A DNA stretch of 64,000 nucleotides from Cryptomeria japonica (GCF_030272615.1 NC_081414.1:341298717-341362716); one strand, 5' to 3'; shown: positions 1 through 10,880, counted from the first letter of the stretch. Program-made: numbers and translations. The notes: a model not told the origin generated them from the letters alone.

Positions 1-727
1 GGTCCCACCATGGTCACCAAATGATAGGGAATAAACTTCGTTCACCTCGCCATAGCAATATAGAGACAATCATCTGATCATCCAAACATTTCTCATTCAT
101 TAACTTGCCTAAGCTTCTCTCTTGTCGGGCCCCACCTTGGTCGCCAAGTCAGGGGAGATAAACCTTGTGAACCTTGCCACAATGGTATAGAAAAAATCGT
201 CCAATCATCTGGGACTTGCTCACTTGTCAATCGATCACATGAAGAAGGTTCCATCAGTGTAACATTAGATAGCTCCTTCTGATACCCGATGTCAACTTGG
301 CAAGTGAAGGCAGTCTCATCGGGTTATTGGTGTAGGGTGAAACTACTCTCACCGATCTCTGGTACTTCATCCAGCGAATGCACTCCAAGCCAATGTTTTC
401 CCATCGGGTCGTCGGGGTAACATGAAAATAATCCCGTCGATACCTGATAACAATACTCTGAGCCTATGTTTTCACATTGGGGCATTAGGGTAGCTTGAAT
501 CCACTTCCGCTGATACTCGATACAACTACTCCAAATGTAGATGACCTCATCAGGGTAAGACTTTCCGATCAGGATACGTCTTGCTGATAAGGAAAATTTC
601 AAGAAACTGCAACAAATGTCCAAACAAATGGACTAGAGCCAGTCCTTATGTATTTACATGGCCATTGGAAGGTCTCACAAGCCAAAATTGGTTAAGGGTA
701 TTCAAACCCTTAGGTTCCCCTGCACCA
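1..727 (-). repeat. 3' LTR of Gyp1, truncated by window edge
   Basis: Aligns by eye with 6510-7216, the inner part of the right LTR. Both copies share the stretch from GGTCCCACCATGGTCACCAA to the final CTGCACCA or CTACACCA. A run of about 25 bases near 125-150 is absent from the right copy at about 6624. Base differences are frequent, so the insertion is not recent. The LTR end on the plus strand is at 727, next to the purine tract. About 1.06 kb of this LTR should lie outside the window. Confidence 0.9.
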
Positions 728-742
728 TACTCCCCCAAAAAC
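728..742 (-). promoter_or_regulatory. polypurine tract of Gyp1
   Basis: On the minus strand this reads GTTTTTGGGGGAGTA directly before the LTR start TGGTGCAGG. A purine-rich tract abutting the 3' LTR is the plus-strand DNA primer of LTR retroelements. The pol stop codon lies only 7 bases upstream (750-752). Confidence 0.8.
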
Positions 743-749
743 AAAGAAG

Positions 750-2149
750 TCAAGTGATTGTGCGTGACGGCAAGGAAAGATCAATTCCCAACTTAACAAA
801 GTTTGATTCAAGGACCCAAGTTGCTTCAGAATCAGGTTTATGCATCCATTTGACCAAATGTTCCATGTAGACTTGTTGTCTAGTCTTCTTAAGAACGTGA
901 GAATCCAACACTTTCTCAGGTTGAGGCATTGAAGAAGAAAGTAATGGCAGGTCGACAAGTGACTATTGAATATTTGAAATTCATGCATCCTCCTTGGGAA
1001 GTTGTCCCTTGTAGACAACCAAATCTACGACATTGAAAATGGGAGACAAAGCAATATCAGATGGCAAATCAATCTTATAGGCATTAGAACCATACTTGGC
1101 TAAAACTTTACATGGGGCCTATTCTCCTCATTTTTAGCTTGCTGGGAACCCCTTTCTGAAGTCGAGCCTTGTTCAAATGTACCATTACCAAAACTTCAAC
1201 TAAAAAAATGTACATCTCTCTGTGTGGCATCAACTTTGCCTTTAACTTTTTGTGAAGAATCTTGGAGAGCTTGCCTAACTTGGTCATGAACCTCCTTCAT
1301 ATATTGAGTGACATCACCAGCTTGACCACTTCTGTGCAATAGACTACCAAGATCTCATAATTCCATACCACCTCGTGGGTGCATACCATACACTATCTCA
1401 AAAGGACTCTTCCTAGTAGATTTGTTGACACTGTCATTGTAGGCAAACTCTTCCTGGTGAAGAACCTGATCCCAACTCTATCCATATTCTTTTGTCAAGC
1501 ACCTTATAAGGTTTCCAAGTGTCCTATTGACTACCTCTATTTGACCATCTGTTTGGGGATGATAGGCTGAACCAAAAGATAAATTAGTACCCAGTCTTTG
1601 TTAAAGAGTTTTCCAAAAATGTCCAAGGAATTTAACATCTCTATTTGAAACAATACTAATCGGCAAACCGTGGATTCTTATAACCTCTTTGAAAAAAAAG
1701 TGTGCAATGTGACTAGCATCATGAGTAGTTTTGCAAGGGACAAAATGTGTCACTTTACTGAATCTGTCAGCAACAACAAAAATGCTATCATAGCCAAGCT
1801 TTGTTTTGGGTAATCCAACCAAAAAATCCATACTGACACATTCCCATGGCCTTGTAGGAATAGGTAATGGCTGATAAAGACCAGCATTAGTAGTTGTACT
1901 TTTTGCTTTCTGACAAACCATACACTTCTCAACATACCTTCTGATATCCCTCTACATTTTGGGCCAATAGTAGAACCTTTGAACAAGTTCGAATGGCTTA
2001 TTAAGGCCAAAATAACCACTCAAACATCCATTATTCTTTTCTTGGATCAAATTTTCCCTCAGTGATCCTTTGGGAACACAGAACTATCCACCTTTAAACA
2101 ACAAACCATTCTGCAAAGTAAAGTTAGCATATTCACTATGAAAGTGATT
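750..2149 (-). pseudogene. Gyp1 integrase plus C-terminal chromodomain (degenerate)
   Basis: The integrase core is clear at 1601-1921 (WECVSMDFLVGLPKT, then DSIFVVADRFSKVTHF and HGLPISIVSNRD). The catalytic Asp pair is present. A downstream stretch near 1375-1420 reads SPFEIVYGMHPRGGMEL, typical of the integrase C-terminal half. In the N-terminal zinc finger (about 1925-2070) the positions that are His in the family read Asn and Tyr (EKNNGCLSGYFG), while the Cys pair in EKCMVCQKAK remains. Near the end (about 755-930) a chromodomain-like stretch reads YMEHLVKWMHKPDSEATWV, followed by a stop at 750-752. Chromodomains of this class are thought to steer integration to particular chromatin. Frame breaks occur between the blocks. 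Confidence 0.85.
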
Positions 2150-3469
2150 CTAAAATTCTTGACAAACCTTGTAAATGGCTGCAAAATCTTCATCATTGGG
2201 GTACAAATCCTTGAAGTAATCAACTCCAATTCTCTGAATCTGCACTTCTTGCACTGTTAGTAGCCTTTTACTCAAAGAATCTACTATTTTATTACACTGT
2301 CCTTTCTTATGCTTAATAGAAAAAGTATATGGCTGCAAATACTCAACCCATTTAACATGCCTATGACACAACTTATCTTGTGAATTTAGAAAACTTAAAG
2401 CTTGATTATTTGTTAAACAACAAACTCTTTAGGTAACAAGTAGTGCTTCCACTTCCTAAGAGCTTGAAAAAGAGCATAAAGCTCGAGATCATAGGATGAA
2501 TACTTCTTCTTGGCATCATTGAGCTTCTCACTAAAGAAAGCTACAGGTCTATTCTCTTGACTCAAAACAACACCAACTGCTATTTTACTTGAATCACATT
2601 CCATTGTGAACAACTTGTCAAAACTAGGAAGAATGAGTACTGGTTGTGTAGCTACCTTTTGTTTCAACAATTCAAACCCTTTATTAGCTACATTGGTCCA
2701 TTCAAACTTAGTTTTAACTCCTCCTTTGATGGTATCCAACATGGGTGCACAAATCTCACTAAACCCTTTGATAAACTTCCTGTAGAACTGTGCCAAACCA
2801 TGAAAATTTCTTACTTCACTTGCTATCTTTAGTGTTGGACAATTTGTGATGGCTTCCACCTTTGATGTATCCATCTTCAAATCTCCCCCTGAAACTACAA
2901 ATCCAAGATATACAAGTTCCTGCTTCATAAACTCACACTTCTCCAAGTTTATTATTAGTTGCTCATCATACAATTTTTGCAATACAATACTAAGATGCTC
3001 TAGATGTTCCTCTTTAGTTCTACTAAAAAATCAAGATATCATCGAGGTATACAACAACAAATTTACCAATAAAATATTTCAGTACTTCATTCATGAGTCT
3101 CATGAATGTATTGGGAGCATTACTAAGACCGAATGGCATAACAAGCCACTCATAAAGTCCTTCATTGGTTTTGAAGGTTGTTTTCCATTCATCACCTTCC
3201 TTTATCCTGATCTGGTGGTATCCACTCAGGAGATCAATCTTAGCGAAGTACTTTGCACCTCCCAAGCAATCCATCAACTCTTCAATTCTTGGGATAGGAA
3301 ATCTGTACCTGATAGTGATTCTATTTATGGCTCTTGAATCTATGCATAGCCTCCATGTTCCTCCTTTCTTGGGTGCTAACACTGTAGGTACGACACAAGG
3401 ACTTATGTTCTTATTTATCAACCCTTGGCCCAACAATTCTTGGACTTGTCTAGCCACTTCCTTGTTCTA
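2150..3469 (-). pseudogene. Gyp1 reverse transcriptase-RNase H (frameshifted)
   Basis: RT copies the element RNA into DNA and RNase H degrades the RNA strand. Between 3457 and 3023 the RT palm motifs are visible in order: [42 protein letters not shown] and the catalytic [11 protein letters not shown] run of six A at about 3026-3031 breaks the frame just after the YLDD box. The neighbouring frame continues with HLEHLSIVLQKLYDEQ and the connection/RNase H region (2413-2982), including FTMECDSSKIAVGVVLSQ and YSSYDLELYALFQALRKWKHYL. A second frame break near 2412 precedes SFLNSQDKLCHRHVKWVEYL (2150-2371). The domains are complete but not translatable as one protein. Confidence 0.93.
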
Positions 3470-4180
3470 TTATGGAATCATCTTATAGGCTGCTTTGTTA
3501 GGTAATGATGCTCCTGGAATAAAGTCAATCTGATGGCCTATGGATCTAATAGGAGGTAGGGTTGTTGGTGCTCCATCACTTATGATTACTTTGAAGTTGT
3601 CTAGTATCTTCTGCACTTCATGAGGTTTTTGAACCTTTTTTTCTTGCTTTTCTTCCTTTGGTTTCAATATAAGAGGAAACCCCACTCCTTCTTCTTCTTC
3701 AAGAGTTCGTATGAACTCTTTTTCACTCACCAATAACACATTTGGGATTTTAGTTTTGCTGTTCTCTACTTTATCACTTAGGGACTGAATATGGTATGTA
3801 ACTCCATCCTTTTCAAAAGAATAAGAGTTCTTCTCTCCATTGTGAATGGATTTTCTGTCAAACTACCATAGTCTACCAAGAAGTAGATGGAAAGCATCCA
3901 TAGGCAAGATGTCACACAAGACTTTATCCTTATAACTACCTATGTTGAACTCAACCCATGTTTGTTCATTCACTACCACATGTTGCTCCTTGTTGAGCCA
4001 AGTGACCCTATAAGGATTACTAGGTGGAATTCGTTTCAACTTCAGTTTACTTACTACTTCTTCTCACATAATATTATCAGTAGACCCTGAGTCTATCACC
4101 ACTCTACAAACCTTACCAAGGACCTTGCATTTGATTCTAAACAAATATCTTCTTTGAGTTGGTTCTTCTTTGATTGGTTC
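3470..4180 (-). pseudogene. Gyp1 retropepsin-type protease and linker to RT
   Basis: The protease releases gag and pol proteins. The catalytic triad box reads CRVVIDSGSTDNIM at about 4085-4125 on the minus strand, and an in-frame stop follows immediately. Further along come WVEFNIGSYKDKVLCDILPMDA and LLLGRLW, then another stop, consistent with the retropepsin fold. The C-terminal linker near 3490-3570 has LPPIRSIGHQIDFIPGASLPN, the conserved stretch just before gypsy RT. This block is in the same frame as gag and the start of RT, as expected for a single gag-pol frame. A stop at 3470-3472 separates it from RT. Confidence 0.85.
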
Positions 4181-5389
4181 CTAAATCAAGGCTCTTCTCA
4201 TCATTAAATTTTCTCCATCTTCAGGAGCTAAGCTCACACCTTGTGTCTTGCTTCTTTCTACATCTTCTTGTGCATAAGTCACTCTTCTTTCACTTCCTTG
4301 AGAAGAAGAGGATTTCTCTGGACATCTATAGGTAGGGTGACCCAACTTTTGGCAATTGTAACACTTCATGGAGGAGAAGTAGGACCCTCTTCCCAGTCCA
4401 CTAGATCTACCTCTTCCTAGGTTGCTAGATGATACCCTTCCTCTATAGATGCTCTTGCTATGTGAATCCTCACTTTTCTCTATAAATTTGGACTCTCCTT
4501 GGGACCTTTGATATGCTCCTCTTCCACCAAAACTACCTCTTTGGCCTCTACTATCTTTTCCGCTGCCTCTTCCTTTGTTTCTTTGTTCTTGCTTCTTTTT
4601 ACTCTTTTCCTCCACCTTTAGTGCCAATTGATAGCACTTATGCATGGTGTTAGGACTTAAGAAACTCAACTCCTCTTGAATATTCCATCTCAAGCCATTC
4701 AAGTATCTGGCTACCTTGATGCTCTCATCCTCTACCACCTTGGATCTCAGACACAACTTTTGAAATTCCTCAGTGTAGCTTCTCACATCCAAGTCTCTTT
4801 GTCTCAGGTTTTGTCTCCTCTTGTGCAACTAGATTTCATAATCTTTAGGGATGTATGCCTCTTTCACCTTGGCTAGCATACCCTTCCAAGTAGCTATGGG
4901 GTTATTTCCCTCTTTTTGCCTTTCTTCTTGGATAAATTTCCACCAAGTTAAGGTTGCTCCTCTCAATCTAGACTTGGCTACCTTCACCTTTTGTGCCTCA
5001 CCACTTCTATCACACTCAAAGTGATTCTCCAATACCTCTATCCATTCTAAGACTACTTCAACATCTATTTTCCCATGAAAAAGTGACACTTCTTCTAAAT
5101 ATTTTCCTCCTAAGGATTTAATTGCTTTAAGGAAAGGTTCTTAAGGAAGGACAGGGTCTCGTTTAGGTATTCTATCCTCTTCCATTGATTCTTTGCCTTT
5201 CCCCTCATTGACCTTGATTGTCACTTTCTTAGTTTTATCTTTAACTACATCTAGTTTGCTCTCCAATTGTGATAATCTTTCTCTCAGGAGTCTATTCTCT
5301 TCTTCTTGGTCTTCTACCTTCTTGGCTAACTCTGAATTAGTCACCATTTTGTGACTATTTTCTCCTACTAATTCAGTATCTAACATCAA
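4181..5389 (-). pseudogene. Gyp1 gag (capsid-nucleocapsid) with three in-frame stops
   Basis: Gag packages the RNA. Starting from Met at 5389, the N-terminal part has a coiled-coil-like stretch (LAKKVEDQEEENRLLRERLSQLE). The capsid part follows with LRGATLTWWKFIQEE (about 4890-4980) and LDVRSYTEEFQKLCLRSK, then VARYLNGLRWNIQEELSFLSP. A basic, Gly/Arg-rich tail leads to one intact CCHC zinc knuckle, CYNCQKLGHPTYRC (about 4320-4370). The segments 5141-5389, 4829-5089 and 4181-4828 share one frame, with stops at 5141-5143, 4829-4831 and 4181-4183. The start is chosen as the first Met downstream of the primer site; a true start could lie a few codons away. Confidence 0.88.
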
Positions 5390-5414
5390 CTACTTTCTTC
5401 CCAAGTCTAAACTT

Positions 5415-5426
5415 GCTCTGATACCA
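5415..5426 (-). promoter_or_regulatory. primer binding site of Gyp1 (initiator Met tRNA)
   Basis: The minus strand reads TGGTATCAGAGC, matching the complement of the 3' end of plant initiator Met tRNA. It lies 3 bases after the LTR end (TATCA at 5430-5434), the normal position for minus-strand DNA priming. Confidence 0.9.
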
Positions 5427-5429
5427 ATA

Positions 5430-7216
5430 TGATAGGGAGGAAACCTAGTTTACCATTAAATAGGTTTCTTTAATGGTTTTCTTCTATCCCTTTCCGGGTT
5501 CCAAGTCTACCCCTCTAGACTTCTAAGGGCTTCCCTACCATTTGTTTGCTTAACTCACCTTCCTCAAGCTCACAAAGTAAGCTTGTTCTCTAAATCCTTG
5601 CAGGGGTGAAGGGCACACACATTCTTTCTCTCTTTGCAGAAACCACCCATCTTGTTTGGTTTAGAAAACTTTCCCCCTTTGATTACACAATGTCTCGATT
5701 TCATGCTTGTAGCCTTCTGGATCTTCTTCCAGTTCTTAGCAGTTCCTTCCCCTGCAAGTTATCTCTTTCCAATTACTAACACCTAGCTGGACTAACACCA
5801 AGCTCACCTAGGCTTAGTATACAGAAATGGTGATGGTCATTTCCTGGTTTCCTCCTACTACTACTCTACTCTTATTGTACATTTTTGGCTCTTCCTAAAG
5901 AAATCCAATGGCCGCGTGGATCCACGGTGGAGGTTCAAGATAAAGCCATATTTATACTGTGAATTCAAAACAAAGAGGAAGCTTTAATTTACAGAACTAT
6001 AATGAAACTTAACAAAATAATATAGTACAACACTCAGCGATAGAAAACCAAAAAACAAACTTCAATGTATTTATTTAGTGTTTCAATGTATCCAACCATC
6101 CCACCTTTTAGAAATGCCCATTGGGTCTTTTTATACATTCCATCTGTTGTGAAACACAGATGGTTACAAACTAAAAAACTGTTTCATAATGGTTGTCGAC
6201 TTTCCATGCTCTGCACTTCCTATCGGGTCATCAGGAAGACTTCAAAAATTTAGTTCCGATGACCAATGACAATTTCCACCACTCGCACTTTTCCCATCGG
6301 GCGTCGAGATATGAAGAAATCCCTTCGTCCGATAGCCGATGCTTTCCTTTGCTTCTTGGGCGTTTCCATCGGGTCATTGGGACTCCTCCAAACATGTTAG
6401 CTCGATCGTCTGATCTTTCTCACATGGCACCCCCTGATTGGCTTCAGGGTCTCTGTCCTCCCACCTTAGCACAACCTCTCCAACCACCCAGAATTCATCT
6501 TTGTTGTTGGGTCCCACCATGGTCACCAAGTTGTAGGGAATAAACTTTGTGCACCTCACCATAGCAGTATAGTGACAATCGTCCAATCATCCCAGACTTT
6601 CTCACTCATTAACTTGCCTAAGCTTCTTGGTCACCAAGTCATGGGAGATAAACCTCATGCACCTTGCCACAATGGTACAACAACAATCATCTGATCATCT
6701 GGGACTCACTCACTTGTTAATCGATCATAGGAAGAAGGTTCCATCGTTGTAACATTAGATAGCTCCTTCCTGTACCCGATGTCAACTTGGCAAGAGAAGG
6801 CGGTCTCATCGGGTTATCGGTGTAGGGTGAAACTACTCTCGCCGATCTCTGATATTTCATCCAGCGAACGTACTCCAAGCCAATGTTTTCCCATCGAGTC
6901 GTCAGAGTAACATGAAAATACTCCCGTCGATACCGATAATGATACTTTGAGCCTATGTTTTCACATTGGGGCATCGAGGTAGCTTGAATCCACTTTTGAC
7001 GATACTCGATACAACTACTCCAAACGTAGATGACCTCATCAGGGTAAGAATTGCCGATCAGGGTAGGTCTTGCCGATAAGGAAAATTGCAAGAAACTGCA
7101 ACAAATGACCATACAAATGGACTAGAGCCACTCCTTATGTATTTACATGACCATTGGAAGGTCTCACAAGCCAAAATTGGTTAAGGGCATTCCAACCCTT
7201 AGGTGCTCCTACACCA
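5430..7216 (-). repeat. 5' LTR of Gyp1 (1787 bp)
   Basis: Bounded on the plus strand by TGATAGGG at 5430 and CTACACCA at 7216, giving TG...CA ends. The part from 6510 to 7216 matches 1-727. The outer flank is TCACA, the start of the 7217 repeat copy. On the minus strand transcription would start within this LTR and run leftward into gag. Confidence 0.88.
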
Positions 7217-7450
7217 TCACATTTATCACATAGTTTTAGTTATTGATTAAAATCATTCTTCTCCCCTTAAGCCATCCTATTAGGACCTCTATCTTAATAA
7301 TTTAATCCAAACTCATAATTGACATCTTATTAGGACTCCTTAAGACATTCTCAATCATGACCCCTTAAGCTTTCATTTTACCTCGGCAATCTTAAACTAT
7401 AGATCCTAAAATCATATGATGCTTCATTTATGTTTTCATCAACTAACTCA
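7217..7450. repeat. copy 1 of ~280-bp non-coding repeat
   Basis: Starts TCACATTTATCACATAGTTTT and runs through CTATTAGGACC and TCAATCATGACCCCTTAAG. The same order of words occurs at 8967-9250 and 9251-9520. Gyp1 sits at its left edge, which in the other copies is preceded by TTGA, so Gyp1 appears to have inserted into this repeat. Confidence 0.75.
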
Positions 7451-7591
7451 TTAGTATATGTGTAAGGCATAGCATGATAATCAGGAATAATTTTTGGTTT
7501 CCTAGGTGAATGGAATTGGTTTGATTTTTGTTAGGCTCTTGATTGTTGGGAGAGAGAGCATTATGATGAGAAATAATATCATCCCCTTGTT

Positions 7592-8002
7592 CTAAGGTTT
7601 CTTTATGTTCAAGACACTCATTAGGAAATGACTTTCATACGTAATTAATGCTTCATCTTTAGCGGGAAGATCATGAAAACAAGGTATGGTATCACTAGGA
7701 TAAGTAGCCATAATATCATCCTCTTGCACCAAATAATCCTTATGAGGGAGGTACTTTTTAGGAGAAGAAAGAAAACAATTATCCAAAAATTCATCTTTAG
7801 GAGGGAGAACTTTGAAAGATGTGTCCATATTCCCCTTTTGCATCAATGTGCCCTCATTAATGAGATCAATTTTGGGAGAGGGTAAATCATAGGTATGAAT
7901 GAAAGGGAGAACTAAATTATCATAATATGCATGAAAGGGAACATCATGAACATCGTTAATGGAACTTAAAATTGAATTAGCAAAATAAGATAATAACTCC
8001 AT
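7592..8002 (-). CDS. hypothetical 136-residue ORF, function unknown
   Basis: An uninterrupted reading frame from Met at 8002 to a stop at 7592-7594. The product is acidic and rich in Asp, Pro and aromatic residues (for example SPKKYLPHKDYLVQEDDIM and SDTIPCFHDLPAKDE). I recognise no domain, signal peptide or membrane segment. After the stop, another frame continues with similar-looking sequence (GDDIISHHNALSPNNQEP), suggesting an older, longer frame now broken. AT-rich low-complexity DNA lies upstream. It may be a fragment of an unrecognised transposable element. I cannot support a function. Confidence 0.3.
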   Translation of the reverse strand: MELLSYFANSILSSINDVHDVPFHAYYDNLVLPFIHTYDLPSPKIDLINEGTLMQKGNMDTSFKVLPPKDEFLDNCFLSSPKKYLPHKDYLVQEDDIMATYPSDTIPCFHDLPAKDEALITYESHFLMSVLNIKKP

Positions 8003-8119
8003 ATGGACTTATGATCAAACAAGAAATGCATATGTCATTTAACTATAATAATGGTCACCCCATACATGCATAAAAAATTGTATAAAGAAGGGAAAATAGA
8101 ATTTGAATTGCAAATTTAA

Positions 8120-8185
8120 AATTTGAATTTTGAAATTTGAATTTGAAATTTTGAAATTTGAATTTGAAATTTTGAAATTTGAAAC
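8120..8185. repeat. low-complexity (GAAATTTGAATTT) repeat
   Basis: Successive units of AATTTGAAATTTTGAAATTTG form an imperfect short tandem array. It lies in AT-rich DNA with no coding signal. Confidence 0.8.
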
Positions 8186-8966
8186 TTCCAAATAACTGAA
8201 TAATTCAAAATTCTAGGAAAAATGAATATTCATTTAATTGAACAAATTGATTGAAAAAATAATAATGCAACCTCCTAGGAAATTGAAATTTAAAATTAGG
8301 ATTATGTAAAAAAAAATAACCTCTTAATTTCAAAATTATCCAAAAGAGATTAAATTTTTAAAATTAGGGCCTATGTGATACGACTTAATTTCAAATTTAA
8401 AATTAACAAAATTAAGATCTTAAAATTAGGGCAAATTATAATTAATCACTTAATTTTAAATGTTTCATTGAAACTTGCAATGTTGAAATTGGGAAGTGTT
8501 TTTTTTATTTTAGAGGGATTAAAATTTGACAAAAACAGCCAATTTTCTGGTCATAACAGTCTCCCAAAATTTTGGGAAAAGGCCAGCGATAGGGTTGAAG
8601 TTGTACTCGGTCCTCCCAAATTTTTTGAAAATTTTTAGGGATGAAAGTTAGGATTATTTGATAGATAACCCAAAAAAATTGATTGATTATACGATCTATA
8701 GATAGGCAAAATTAAGGTTTGAATGTTGAAATAGGACCCTATTAGGATTTTGAAAAAGATAAGAAATATAGATGAGAATTTAAGGATGGCATCAAGAGTG
8801 AGGGAGTCTACAGGGTGTCGAGCTAGGGCATCGATGCCCTATCTCATGGGGAGTTGTTGCTTGCTGGTGCATTGGGGGGAGGGTAGTGGAGGTTATTGCA
8901 GGGAGGGGAGGAATTGTGTTAGGGGTGGCAGGTGTTGGTGGTTGAGCAGTGGTCTATGGGAGGGAT
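8186..8966. other. AT-rich stretch without recognisable gene
   Basis: Frames on the plus strand at 8375-8638 and 8750-8992 are short and low-complexity, with no family resemblance. The only compositional change is a GC-richer patch at about 8795-8950. I see nothing else here. Confidence 0.5.
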
Positions 8967-9250
8967 CTAATGTGATCATACGAGATATATAATTTGATCA
9001 CATTTATCACATAGTTTGAGATCTTGATTAAAATAATGCTTCTCCCCTTAATTCATCCTATTTTCCCCCCTTAAGACACATGCACTAGATCATGACCCCT
9101 TAAACCATCCTTTTAGGACCTCTAGATTAATAATTTAATCCAACCTCAAACTTGATATCATATTAGGACCCCTTAAGACATTCTCAATCATGATCTCTTG
9201 AGATTTGATTTTATTTAGGAGGCCTTAAACCATATATCCTAGAATTATAT
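8967..9250. repeat. copy 2 of ~280-bp non-coding repeat
   Basis: Begins with CTAATGTGATCATACGAGATAT and TTGATCACATTTATCACATAG, then carries the TTAGGACCTCTA and TTAATAATTTAATCCAACC words shared with copies 1 and 3. It is directly adjacent to copy 3 in the same orientation. Confidence 0.75.
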
Positions 9251-9520
9251 TGATCTAATGTAATCATATGATATGTATACTTTGATTACATTAATCACAT
9301 AGTTTGAGTGATTGATTAAAACATGCTTCTCTCATTAAGCCATCTTATTAGGACATCTATCTTAATAATTTTATCCAACCTCATACTTGACATCCTATTA
9401 GGACCCCTTAAGACAGTCTTAATCATGACCCCTTAAGATTTCATATTACCTAGATCCTAGAATTATATCTATCTAATGTTATCATATATGATACATACTT
9501 TGATCACATCCATTGCATGT
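9251..9520. repeat. copy 3 of ~280-bp non-coding repeat
   Basis: Begins CTAATGTAATCATATGATATG and repeats the same word order as copy 2, with point differences and a shorter end. At about 9470 the next unit start (CTAATGTTATCATATATGATAC) appears but then diverges, so the array ends there. Confidence 0.75.
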
Positions 9521-9839
9521 AGTCTAGGAGATAATTATGCATTAGTTCACTTACATTGAATGGATTTATTTTTTTGAACGTACATGTAACTTTACATTGT
9601 AGTTAGATAGATTAAATTTTGAAATTTGACCATATGCTTGAAAGTTGAATGATATATGAATATAAATGCATATGTGTACATCTTGATTTTTCTTTAAATA
9701 TCATGTGCATTTTAATTTGTATTTCTTGTAATTTCTCAAAACATGTATAATATGTATAGTTTTAATTATGTTTAAATAATTTATATAGATTCTTGAAAGT
9801 TAATTTTGTAAACTTATGTATATTGATATATATGCAAAT
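9521..9839. other. AT-rich stretch, nothing recognised
   Basis: Simple AT-rich sequence with no frame of useful length and no repeat shared with the rest of the window that I can see. Confidence 0.5.
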
Positions 9840-10490
9840 TTGACTAATGAGCTTGACATAGACGAGTTACTTAATCCCCTACCTCCACCCCCTCAGCCTC
9901 AAAACCCCCCATCTCCACTCCCTAGATCCAATGAGGCTCAACTTTGAGCTAGGATCAATGATAATAAAACATCCATTCAAGAAAAAATCAATGCCATAAA
10001 AAATGAACCATGCATGCCACCCAATCTAGTGTGTTTTGTATCTTTAATGCAAAATATTGTAGATGAATTGGGTCATCAATGTGGACCTGAATACACACCA
10101 CATGTGGAGAGAGGAGAGGAGACAAATTTATTTAGATGGCCTATCCTATAGGAAAATTATTGACCTAAAAATTACCATACCCCAATTAGCTCCATATTTT
10201 GTTGACTTCACGACCAATGAGCCAATTCCTCCAAAGAAATCATGAATATCTATGAGGTGGCGTAGGCATCCTAGGATAATTGGTATTTTTTGGGAGTGCT
10301 GGTGTATGGTATTTGATCGACCACTACATGCTATTTTATAAGTCCCACATTATTTTTTGAGAAAATTATATGTAGAGTTTGTGATGGGTTACAAACCCAA
10401 TTAGTTTGACTTTACATCATTCCAAGGTGTTGGTGGTGGCATGCCATAATAGAGGTTAGGGGTATGAGTTGACCCCAATAAACCTGCACC
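9840..10490 (+). pseudogene. degenerate plus-strand coding remnant, family unknown
   Basis: The plus strand carries coding-like sequence. A proline-rich run (ELLNPLPPPPQPQNPP, about 9860-9910) is followed, after a stop, by KINAIKNEPCMPPNLVCFVS and IVDELGHQCGPEYTPHVERG. A neighbouring frame (10063-10245) reads HHMWREERRQIYLDGLSYRK, then a stop, then MRWRRHPRIIGIFWECW. Stops and frame changes show decay. It is one of the few coding signals on the plus strand, and it ends where Copia-B begins. I cannot name the family; a DNA transposon or a plant mobile-domain protein is possible. Confidence 0.35.
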
Positions 10491-10497
10491 TACTTAG

Positions 10498-10880
10498 TGT
10501 TAGAAACAACCAAGAAGAAAGACTGGGAGGGGGGGTTGAATCAGTCTTCACTGGAATATAAACAACCAGATTTGATAAACTATAGTAATAAGACATATAA
10601 GAAAATTAATAGCACAAAATATAATACCAAGATTTTGATGTGGAAAACCCGGTTAAGGGAAAAGCCATGGTGGGAACCTACCCAAAATAAGATGGTACTC
10701 TGTAATAGTATGTGAATACATTACAATGGGGAATCGAAGGCATTCAGGCACACTACCTAGAGCTCATTGCTCAAATATAATGGCCCGAAAGGCTACAACC
10801 CTTAGGGAAGTTGAACTAACTTGCAATAAGATTTAGACTACAATCTGGAAGAAGTGAACTAAAAGAATAGCATCTCCAAA
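10498..10880 (-). repeat. Copia-B 3' LTR, part 1 (interrupted by Copia-A)
   Basis: Matches 21684-22071 of the right LTR: the G run with TTGAATCAG, AGACATATAAGAAAATTAATA, the GGTTAAGGGAAAAGCC box and TAGAGCTCATTGCTCAAATATAATGGCC. It breaks at CATCTCCAAA, where Copia-A inserted. Confidence 0.9.

Larger units (their letters stand above)
1..7216 (-). mobile_element. Ty3/gypsy chromovirus Gyp1, nearly complete, degenerate
   Basis: LTR retrotransposon read right to left: 5' LTR 5430-7216, primer site 5415-5426, gag, protease, RT-RNase H, integrase, chromodomain, purine tract 728-742 and a 3' LTR whose outer part lies beyond the window. The domain order PR-RT-RH-IN and the terminal chromodomain place it among chromoviruses. 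The right flank TCACA (7217-7221) is the expected 5-bp duplication, but its partner is off the window. Gag, PR and the start of RT share one frame interrupted by several stops, and at least two frameshifts follow, so it cannot encode an intact polyprotein. I did not assign a finer lineage. Confidence 0.93.

Noticed and set aside
2846-3337. Plus-strand frame of 163 residues opposite Gyp1 RT
   Set aside because: It is a shadow of the RT coding sequence on the other strand and has no family resemblance.
8750-8992. Plus-strand frame of 80 residues in a GC-richer patch
   Set aside because: Short, Gly/Arg/Trp-rich because of GGG-rich sequence, with no family match and no neighbouring gene signals.
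7217-9520. CRISPR-like array
   Set aside because: Units are long, diverged and partly tandem, with no uniform short repeats or spacers, and the rest of the window is eukaryotic.
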